DNA from: Styela clava
Lineage: Eukaryota; Chordata; Ascidiacea; Stolidobranchia; Styelidae
Reading direction: 5' to 3'
Assembly (NCBI RefSeq): GCF_964204865.1
Contig: NC_135250.1
Coordinates: 22,931,395-22,995,394 of the forward strand
DNA: 64,000 bases
Notes under the pieces: model-generated
Database searches by the model: none
What the model was told of the DNA's origin: nothing
What the model saw: the letters and a program-made list of their open reading frames with translations, nothing else
Made by a program: the position numbers and the translations under genes
In this document: in pieces, positions 54,925-64,000 of the stretch
Position numbering within the stretch: position 1 is the stretch's first letter
Layout of the letters: each line of letters begins with the position of its first letter

Positions 54925-57900
54925 CTGATCGCTGTGGTTATGAAACGACCGCAGTGAAAAATATTAAACGAGGCATAAAATTGTTGACCGATGGCTCAGG
55001 CAAAATCGGAAGTCCCTAGCGCTTATAATTAGGAATCATGACTGGATTCATGTGGTAAAGAATTTCTGCATTACGCCCAAGTGTGAAGAAGAAATCATCA
55101 GATCAGATCGGATATAATCTCATTAGTCTATGCACCTGCAATTACATAATTAAAATGAACCAACTACTGTATGTCTCAAAATAATTCAGCCATGCGGCCC
55201 CGTGCCTGTAGTGAAACATCAAATTATTTGTGTCAACTCAAATGCCGAAAATTATAATTCTGATGAGAGTTCAACTCGGAATAGCAAATTATGGGAGGTG
55301 AATAAAATTGAAGCCTAAATTCTATTGATCCATGCTTTACAAACTCTAGTAAAGTTTTATAATCAAACTTTGTTTGCGAATATTACTTTTTTAAACCCTT
55401 CAATGCAATGCCAATTGTTGAATAAAATACAATTCGATAAAGTACCTGGACGTTGTTATAGCTTTCTTATTTTAGAAGAGGTTTATTCGAGATCTTTTAT
55501 CTAGGATTACAGATGAATTAATTCGCCCAGGCTTTTGTTTCGCGAAGAAAATAATAACAAGTCAAAATTTTGATGCGTGATTCGGAAACTGTAGGTAACA
55601 AACGCTGATAGGCATTGGATATTATAGTGTCCTATTTTATAATTTATTATGGTTTCAATTTGAGCAAAAAAGGCAATCAATGATTTGAGAGGCCGTACAC
55701 GTTTCTCTATTTTATCGAATGCTTTCTTTCAGTCATTTCAATATTTTGTTGCCGGTCCGCAAGGTCATTTGACTAGATTTTTCCTAGTCCGCCGGAGTGG
55801 AAAGGTCGGGAAACACTGATCTAAACTAGAGCTTTATGGTTTGTCCGAAGGAAATGCGTGATTTTTCAAGTTCTCTTGTTCTTACTTAGGTCACGAGATG
55901 GCGCATTTGAACAGCATTTACTCCCTCTTCACACGCTGAAGGTTAATTAAAAGATGCCACCAGACTCAGAAACAAACCAGGTAGGGAGAAATCACTAACC
56001 GAAAAACGGAATGCGCAAAAATTTGGCTTGCTTTCGTGTCTTCTATTCAGTATTGCTTACAGTGAAAAGTTGATTTAAATTCATCGCACAGCCTATATTT
56101 CAGATTCGTACGATATTGAATTCTATATTTTGAATACATGAATTTAAATCATCTATTTGTTTGCAAAATTCAAAATGACAATATAAGAGATTTACATTTT
56201 AGCAAATCTGTTCAAATCACCTTGTTTTAATTTTAATTCTATTATTCTCGTGAAAGTCATCAAGAACCGGAGAAGCTATTATCGAGCAAAGTTCCAGATA
56301 TAATTAGTCCTTCGTTACCTCGTCAGAATGAATAATTTGAGCGAGGCGAAGTTATTTTTGAGCTGCTAAACTCTCAGTCCATCGACGTTTTTAAATGTCA
56401 CTGTCTTCACATTTCGTGTTTATTTTCGTATTTACGATTAACTCAATTTGAGTAATTTATGCAAATGAGTTATATATATATATATACCAATTTCATAAAC
56501 CAGTACAGCATTTTAAAATTGCTACTACTGTATGCTATGACAATGAAAATCAGACAAAATAAATTAGCCAGCATGCGATTATCACAATACAGCATTGTGT
56601 ACTCGATTTTGGAGATTGAATATGTAATTTTTTTCAGACAAGCATTCACATGAAAATGACCACGGAAACAAACAAACGCTAGAGATTCAACTGTGATGAA
56701 GAAACAAAGTTATGAGAACTATAGAGTTTCAACCAAATAACTGTTATGTAATGAAATGCAAATCAAACGCAGATTAATGAGACCTGTAATTAATCTCGTC
56801 ATTATACACAAGGATATAAATCCACGCAGTCCTGGTCGTGTTATACATATACAGTAATTAGTTATCATGTTTTAAAATTATACACGGTTCACCTACCAAA
56901 CAATTGATATGGCAATTAGTTTTCTAATGATTACACTAATTAAAATCCTTTAAGCATGCGATCATTTGATAACTAGAATCAAAAAAGGGGGAATGAATCT
57001 ACTCAAACACCTATAACAAAGTTAAGTTCGCTATAGGAGGTGTCATCAGGAAATCTAGTTATGTGGACTATCTAACCTAACGATCAAATTGATTAGGATA
57101 GGACTTCAAGATATAGTAATGGTCAATAGACAATAAAAAATATTTTGTCACAGTGATTTCGAGTTTAATACACATTTTATTTAAAAATCGTCACGGTTCA
57201 CATAATTGTACATATTACCCAATTTCGTTGCACTATTCATGCCAAAAATGCGTAGCGATATTGTCGAGTATATGTTCGTAACAGCATGATTTTGTTCGAT
57301 AATCAAACCATGTTGAAATTTGCTGGAAACCCCTTTCCCTGCTCAGTTTACTTGAAACATTGTTTCATAAATGAATAGTTTGATGATTTGATACAATTAG
57401 CATGTAAATAAAATTTCATACAAATTATTTGTAAATTATCATAGTAGGAATTATATGGGTCGAGCAAGAAACTCAACATGTCGTCGTTTAGTGCCGTATT
57501 TGACCGAGTATCATATAAAATTGCCTTTGCTATACATTGAATCAGAATCTAAAATAAAATTTCAGACAAATTATTTGTAAATTATCATAGCAGGAATTAT
57601 ATGGGTCGAGCAAAAGACTCAACATGTCGTAAATTAGTGCCGTATTTGACCGAGTATCATATAAAATTGTCTTTGCTATACATTGAATCAGGATGTCAAG
57701 AAACCGGTTTTGCGCAATCGAAATTAGCTTGATAAAATTATTGCCTTGACTAAATAAATTTGGTAATGATGTCTGTACGAGAGTAACGCTCAACCATAGA
57801 ACATGAGTTGCCTGGAGCGTTTAGCTTTACTCGTAACCGGTCACAAACGACGATGAACGGTGTTGGAGGGATAATTGCGACCGGTTTTTATGATGTCGTT

Positions 57901-59706
57901 TAATGCTGTCAGTTTGAACAGTAACTAAGACGTACGAACAAAAAATACTTTAGGTAAATTATTTTCTTTACAGTTTCCTTATCATTTCAAATATAGTCCA
58001 TCCTCTAACGTGGTTTGGAATAAAATTAATTCTTCCTCACGTACCGATTGATACAGATAAATCAGCCTGAAAACCCAAAAGTTCAAGTTTGAATATTACA
58101 AATCATTTTTTTTTAACTTTTTCTCCTATAATATTTTCCAAATATCAACAAATTTTTCACAAACTTTAATCAAACATTAACTGGAAATATATAACTTAGT
58201 TTATCAACAAAATGATAAATTAGTTTTTCATTCAGGAAATAGTTTTGTATTATGATTACATATTTCGCGTTCAGTTTCCCACGAGGGGATCATTTCAAAT
58301 TCGTCAGAGAGCAATATATTGCATGTAATATTGGCGCAAACGAATAGTTTGTAACAAGGTTTATTCTTTTTATTTGAAACAAAACGTGTTCGAATCTAAG
58401 TAATTTGCCCTAAGGGCACCTAACATGAAAAGACGTGCTCAACTCGTGACATTCTGTTTCAGTAGCAATGATGAAAACCTGATTTTGTATTGGTGATGTT
58501 GTTGGACAACACATAGTTGTCTAGACTTGGTATTTGACTTCATTAGATAAGAGCTTATTAGCGTAGGTACAACTTACCGTAACAATAATTAGAGAGGCTT
58601 CGCAAAGTTCAAGATTTTGTTCGGTTATTTGATATAGTCTAAACTTTCACTCATGGCTGTTTCTAGGTTGAAATTGGACCCGAGGTATATACGATAGTGA
58701 GACAAATTAGAGTCGTGTTACAAACTGGTAAGGTAAGAATGTATAGCATAGTGATTATAGCATAGTGATTATGCATCGCAAGACATTGCTAGTATATGTT
58801 ATCACCCCAACAAAAAATGGTGGGAATAACGTATCTTGGAATTCAATCAGGCTAATGAGAGTTGATATCGCATCAGCCGGTTAAAATATCCATATCTTAT
58901 TTTACTTAGCAATAACTGCATTTTAGTTATAACAGTTTTTAGGAAGCTACTAACGGTTAAAAACCTATATATTTTCTCATGTTGAGCGATCTAGTCATTT
59001 TTCAATGTTGAAAAGAAAAATCGTTGTAATCATTGTCGTGTCCATGTAGACTAAAACATTAAAAATATTAATCTTGTAATCTCAAAGTAGCTAATTTATG
59101 TTAGGCATTTGAATCAGTCGCCAGGATAGGCTGTCGTGATAAATATTATTATTATCGTCGTTTCTAAAATTAAAATTAATAAAACGTCAATTGATGACCA
59201 AGTTGATGAATTTTTTGTTTTGACACCGCACAATTCAAATTGGCGTCAGAAATAAACTGAGATTGAAACATTAGTAGGCAAATTTAACCAAAATTGACTC
59301 CGAATATTTCTATGTCATGTTTAGGTATATGTATCCTGTGTTTATAATTATAATTGATAAAATAAGCATGACGATGTGGTCTATTGCATCAGCCAATTTC
59401 GAGGCATTGTGTAAAACGACAGCTTGAACGGCGCGCTAAACACCCAAATCTGCATCGATGCTTTATATATTTAATATATTCTTATTCATTGTTATAGTTA
59501 CACGACTAAGGAGTATATAATTCCAATAGCACATGATTTCTTGGGCAACAGTTTGAAAAAAATCGACCGCTGATCGTTTAATTTTCGTTGAGCAACAAAA
59601 ACTGCGATATTACAAAGGAAAAGGTTTTTTTGTCCCGGACTATTTAGTGTCAGGGAAGCCCCGTTTTTAATTGAAGGTTAACTGTAACTAGTCGACGAGA
59701 AGAGAA
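54925..59706. other. Gene-poor 4.8-kb stretch
   Basis: No gene supported. Present: a hAT-like right end (GGGAAACACTG near 55813-55823), a short exon-like frame at 56265-56333, and a two-copy tandem duplication at 57406-57691. The region just before 59707 should hold the promoter of the MARVEL gene. Confidence 0.4.
57406..57691. repeat. Tandem duplication, two units of about 146 bp
   Basis: AAATAAAATTTCA..CAAATTATTTGTAAATTATC..GGGTCGAGCAA..TTAGTGCCGTATTTGACC..TACATTGAATCAG occurs at 57406-57545 and again at 57552-57691 with few differences. Confidence 0.85.
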
Positions 59707-62700
59707 ATGGCGGGGTTGAGCTTTAACCCGGAAGGGCATCATATTCGGGACGGAAGAACCTTAGCAGAGATTATAGCAGATGAGGAATATCTGGAACCGG
59801 AGGAACCAAAAATCAAAGAAAAGGAAGAAAAAGAAGAAAAGAAATTCAAGTTTATGAGTTTTGAATTGGACATGAAATATCCAAGAACTTTAAGAGGATT
59901 CATGCGAATTTTACAGATTGTGAGTATATAGATTCGCGTAGCGTGTGAACTAAGATGGCGGACACCGGAACATAATATGTGTACCAGATCACGGTTAGAC
60001 CATAATTCCAGATACAAATACTACGGGAGTCACTTGGCTAGTCCTCGAACTCGTAATAGAACTGAAATAAGGAAAATTGGACTAAAGTATATGGCCCAAC
60101 CCTAACCTGGTACACATACTATGTTCAGGTGTCCGCCATCTTGGTTCACATACTACAGGAGCGCTGATTCGTGTTTTCCAAATGTGAGGTTACAAATTCC
60201 CAAAACCGGTTATCTAGCAAAACTTATCGTATAATAGATACATTCAACACTTATGAACAATTTATTTCCTATCTGATTAGGTCTTTGCTGAAGATTGTGA
60301 TATCTGTAGGATTAGCAACCCTTAGATTCCTTAACGAATTACGAATGTTTTAATTTCACGAAAAAAAGTGATTCTATTTTATCATGAGGATGCAATTAAA
60401 AGTACACAACGTATTTTTCTGTAGAAACTTGAACTACATTTTCTAATTGTTATAATTTTTCCCCGCCGACTGCAGGATGATAAAAACGTATTTGAGACTA
60501 AACTATGAGATTATAACTGCGCAGCGTATTTTAATCCAACAACGTGAACCAAAAAGATTATGACTTGATAAATTTAATTAAATACTGTCATCAATTTCTC
60601 GCTCTACGGGCTACGCCATTTCATGAGAGGATAAGAATATTCGATTGATTCAATTTTTATTTTAGCTTTTGCTGTTAGTCGCTTTCATCTGTCTCATCAT
60701 CACATCATGGGAAAACCAGGGAGTTTATTCATTTTATTGTGTATTTCTGATTTTTGGAGCGCTTGTCAGTGGATTCTTATTTTTTACTCTGATTGCTGGA
60801 AGCAGGAAAGGATCAATTTGCGGTAAGATATTACAGTATACTCAAATTTAAAATATAGATATTTTTTATTCACCATCACTTACAACGCCACGCACTAACG
60901 TGTGAGAGTATGGATTTGAATGCCGCCCAGATTCGAGCAAGAATATCATAAGACGCTTTATCCATTTTGTTTTATGGACCCCGCCGGGTAAACTTTGATT
61001 TCAAACTGGCCAGAAATTGATGAAGTGCGAAATTTTGGGGGTGAAATTGATCAACAATAAACTTGAAGAAATTACAAATATTTTCGTGACTAAGTTGCAC
61101 ATTTTACGGGTATTAAAATTCCATTATTGGGTCAATTTTAAAAGATATTGAGCACTGTTTCACGATCACGAGTTTACATAGATGAAATAATTACACAATA
61201 TGAACTTAGCGCTGTAGTCATTATATAATATGACGTAATATACTGACTGTAAAATCATTAAAATGCCATTCAAATTCTTTTGTTATGACAAAAACTCTTT
61301 ACAAGAACCAGTTTTGACCACGCGATTTCATTCTAAATGAAGGCCGTAATATGAAAATTACTTTTTAAAGGATGTGCTATAGCAACATCCTCGATGAAAT
61401 TACAGCAATTATATTTTATTGTTATATTTAACAGGTTTATCGTGGGTGAAAGTGGTAAGTTGAAGCTTATATTGAAACAGCGTAATAGAATATTATGATA
61501 ACGTTAAGGTCTGATGTAAGTCTACTAACTCTAGTGACATCACAATAGCAATAAAGTTTTGAACCGAGATTAATGAAAAGGAATGAGCGATATAAGTTCA
61601 ATATCACGTGCCTTGTATTTCAAAAGAATTTTAGAATAATTTAATGAGGCGTGATGTAATAAGACGACAGGATTGAATCTTTATGTAAAAGTGGTGAATC
61701 ACCATATGCTTTTGTGCTGCTCTATAACTATCAAATTTTATTGGTATTTTCTTTTCTTCCTGCAGGAATTAATTTATTTCATTTTCTTCGGATTCATTAT
61801 ATTTATTGGTGCATGTTTGGCAGCCAGCAACTCGGGTGGAAATCCAGCTCTGAATGCAGGCGCGGTAGGTATATTTATTCTGACAACAATATTAGAATCC
61901 AAATTAATCAAAACAGTTTTTTACAATAGAACAATACCATATGTCAGCGTAAGTTTAATGTTACTATGTATGAGAGTTTTCTGAGAAATAAATCATTTGT
62001 TTACTCACGGGTGTAATAGTACTTGAAAAGTTCTGATGCGTTCGAGTAGGGCTACGGAATCTGACACAGAGTAAACAAACCAGTACATGTATAAAGATCA
62101 AAGTCACGATAAAAATCATAGCCACAAAACACACTGGTTACGATATTTAAACGAAATGTGTACCGTGTGACTTTCACTTTATAAATGAGCACAATATTCA
62201 ATCATTTGTGGTAGAAATCTTAGCTTGGTTCTTAACTACGCTTAAGATTTATAGGAATATGGCGGAAAAAATTTCATTTGTACGTTTTATTATCCTATTG
62301 CATCAGCCTACTTACCTCCGATAAAAACGATGAACAACATTTAATTTATTATGTCCGTTAGCACAGTGACTTAAGAGCGAATAAGTTATGCTATTATAGA
62401 CAATAAAACTTGTCATTTTCATGCTGGGAAAATGCTGTGCACCGTCATTTAAATGCATACTGCTACGTGTAAGTTCATTAATCTCCTTCACACAGCCTGA
62501 AGCGCATTTATGTTGCGGTTTTGAATAGTTTATTACCTTGTGGTACACAGTTACGTGGCTGAAAGCAATAAAATTTGTGCTAACAGAACAACATCTGTTA
62601 TACAGGCATTTGACAGCATTCTTTACAGAACAGTGTGTAAAAAAACCCATTATCCATTTGTCAAAAAGCAATTGCCAACGGGCACAGACGGCGAGATTAA

Positions 62701-64000
62701 GACTTTTTATTCTCAAAACCAGTCTGACAATTGTGAAATCTACACATCGTCCACAAAAATGTCGCAACCAGATTTTATAAATACCAGAGTTTTGACAGAG
62801 TGGTGTATATATTTCTAAAAAAGAAATTTTGAGTCATTGATTGAAATCAATTCAAATTATTTTTGATATGGTATGTTTCTGCCTTATTGAGTTTTAATTA
62901 CTGTACTGTTTACTTCTGTTTTGTCCAGGCATTTGGATTTATTGCCGTTATCACATTCGTTGTGTACATCTTCTGGACGTGGAAGGATTACAAGAATTCA
63001 GATGACGATGAAGATAAAAAAGACGACGAAGATGATGAAAATAAAGAGAAAGATTCTCAAGCTGACGGAGATGACGTAGAACGAGGTCCAAGCTACGGAC
63101 CTCAAGGTAGAAATGGGAGTATGAACGAGAAACGTCTTACGGGAAGCATGATAGATCCCCCGGAACATCAAAATGGGGATTTAAGAATCGATGCTCCTCA
63201 GAATAACACAAAAGAAAGTGGAAACTTTGGGTGAGAGAACTATCTTATCGGAATAATATTTATATTATCGAATCATTTCAAAATTAAAACTTTCAAAACC
63301 AAATTTTTCAGTGGCGCTCCTCAGTACCGACACCTCAACGACGGAACCAGATCTCTGGAACGACCACTTTCTATCATTTCGAGAAACGAACTTATTGATC
63401 CAAAATCAAGAAAAGATCAGCACAACCGCCGCCCAAGAAGGTATGTAACGTTAGTAACGTGATTCAACGTTTACGAGCGATTCCGGTTACCTCAGCCGCC
63501 AAACAAAGCTAAGATAAACGTTTCTGGGGCCAGTACAAAACAGATAACCTGAATTACTCGTACATTTGTATTAACACGATCACTATTGCCCTTTTCTTTT
63601 CGAAGTGCCTACATTAAGTAGTTTAATTCCGAATCAAACGATAGAAATCTGTTATTCTGTTTCATACGAATGTTGATGGTTATTGAATCGAAATAGACTC
63701 TGCTCGTCTAGGAACTGGAAATTGTTTTGAAAATAGTGAGTAATGTCGAGCGATGGTAAATAGTTCAGTTAACTTTTCTAAGTTGTAGCAGATCCCAAAT
63801 ATGTGCGGTTTCGCTCTTACGTAGAAATTTAGAAAAGTATCAATTTATGAAGTGCTGTACTGACTATTATAATTAGGTTAACTGCATGTTATTACCTGGC
63901 ATGTGTTTATTTACAGCGGATCAGACAAGGACTCGGCATATAGCGAGGGATCAATGGTTGACCGCAATCGTTCTCTCCCGACTAAAATGAGACGCACAGC
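59707..64000 (+). CDS. MARVEL-domain four-transmembrane protein with long charged tail (runs past window end)
   Basis: MARVEL proteins (MAL, plasmolipin, CMTM, occludin-like) sit in cholesterol-rich membranes and act in trafficking or junctions. Exons: 59707-59919, 60666-60822, 61435-61454 (20 nt), 61766-61864, 62929-63230, 63312-63440 and 63917 to the window end; phases agree. Exon 1: an acidic/lysine-rich cytosolic N-terminus, then MKYPRTLRGFMRILQI, the lead-in to TM1. Exon 2: LLLLVAFICLIITSW and FYCVFLIFGALVSGFLFFTLI (TM1, TM2). Micro-exon: GLSWVKV. Exon 4: ELIYFIFFGFIIFIGACLAA (TM3). Exon 5: FGFIAVITFVVYIFWTW (TM4), then a very acidic tail (DDDEDKKDDEDDENKEKD). The following exons are Ser/Arg-rich (RSLERPLSIISRNEL). 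The intact four-TM order supports the fold; I cannot pick the subfamily. A second donor at 61950 would give a longer exon 4 that loses TM4. A family A MITE lies 15 bases into intron 1. Confidence 0.85.
59935..60164. mobile_element. MITE family A, copy 7, long-TIR subtype, in MARVEL gene intron 1
   Basis: 230 bp, same arrangement as copy 5: CGCGTAGCGTGTGAAC .. AAGATGGCGG .. TGTGTACCAG on the left and CCTAACCTGGTACACATA .. CCGCCATCTTGG .. CTACAGGAGCGC on the right, with CACTTGGCTAGTCC in the middle. It starts 15 bases after the exon 1 end. Confidence 0.85.
61435..61454 (+). other. 20-nt micro-exon of the MARVEL gene
   Basis: Acceptor TATTTAACAG precedes and donor GTAAGTT follows a 20-base exon that reads GLSWVKV across its junctions and changes phase from 1 to 0, exactly what exons 2 and 4 need. 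Confidence rests on phase and splice-site strength. Confidence 0.7.

Noticed and set aside
52149-55823. A 3.7-kb hAT element bounded by CAGTGTTTCCC and GGGAAACACTG
   Set aside because: The eight flanking bases do not match and unrelated repeats lie between, so these are probably two separate remnants.
62312-62818. Several overlapping frames on both strands inside the last MARVEL intron
   Set aside because: They contradict each other in frame and strand, lack splice signals that fit the gene, and have no recognisable domain.
1-64000. CRISPR arrays, bacterial operons or prophage
   Set aside because: All recognised genes are animal-type with introns; no direct-repeat and spacer array of CRISPR form was seen.

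Overview
The window is eukaryotic nuclear DNA from an animal. Coding exons are split by short introns with GT..AG boundaries, the sequence is AT-rich, and the genes belong to animal or broadly eukaryotic families (Pol III subunit RPC3, EMC4, SETD9, OXLD1, COX10, MRPL32, a DBH/MOXD1-type monooxygenase, two IL-17-like cytokines, FTCD, an NFIL3-type bZIP factor, a MARVEL-domain protein). Compact head-to-tail genes, two of which overlap by four bases, together with tRNA-derived SINEs, many small inverted-repeat elements and chordate-type immune genes, suggest an invertebrate chordate, most likely a tunicate. That taxonomic call is inference; no ribosomal or mitochondrial marker is present.

Layout. 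1-4.2 kb: four plus-strand housekeeping genes in series, POLR3C (3' part only), EMC4, SETD9 and OXLD1. SETD9 and OXLD1 overlap at ATGA and share one AATAAA, so they look like an operon; SETD9 carries a one-base frame break. 5.3-10.3 kb: minus-strand COX10 (6 exons, complete) and MRPL32 (one exon). 10.5-17.9 kb: repeat-rich block with a tRNA-derived SINE, SINE heads, a roughly 70-bp minisatellite, a 2.8-kb hAT transposon with a perfect 8-bp target duplication and a broken transposase, a small element with a 9-bp target duplication, and an 0.8-kb inverted-repeat element. 18.7-23.3 kb: a nine-exon copper monooxygenase gene of the MOXD1/DBH family with all copper ligands. 27.2-30.8 kb: two tandem minus-strand IL-17-like genes. 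37.7-40.6 kb: FTCD, four exons, 541 codons. 42.6-51.0 kb (to 54.9 kb): an NFIL3-like bZIP gene with a likely second terminal exon. 59.7 kb to the end: a MARVEL-domain membrane protein gene running off the window and using a 20-nt micro-exon.

Intergenic DNA and introns hold at least seven copies of one inverted-repeat MITE family (termini TACTCCCGTAG / CTACGGGAGTACC or GGCGCTCC) plus other foldback, hAT-like and tandem repeats. No single pathway links the genes: they cover Pol III transcription, ER membrane insertion, mitochondrial heme and ribosome function, histidine/folate catabolism, cytokine signalling and transcription. The most interesting signals are the overlapping SETD9/OXLD1 unit, the tandem IL-17 pair, the alternative NFIL3-like terminus and the 9-bp-TSD element family. 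Exon borders were placed by eye from frame, GT..AG and family similarity; no alignment was run.
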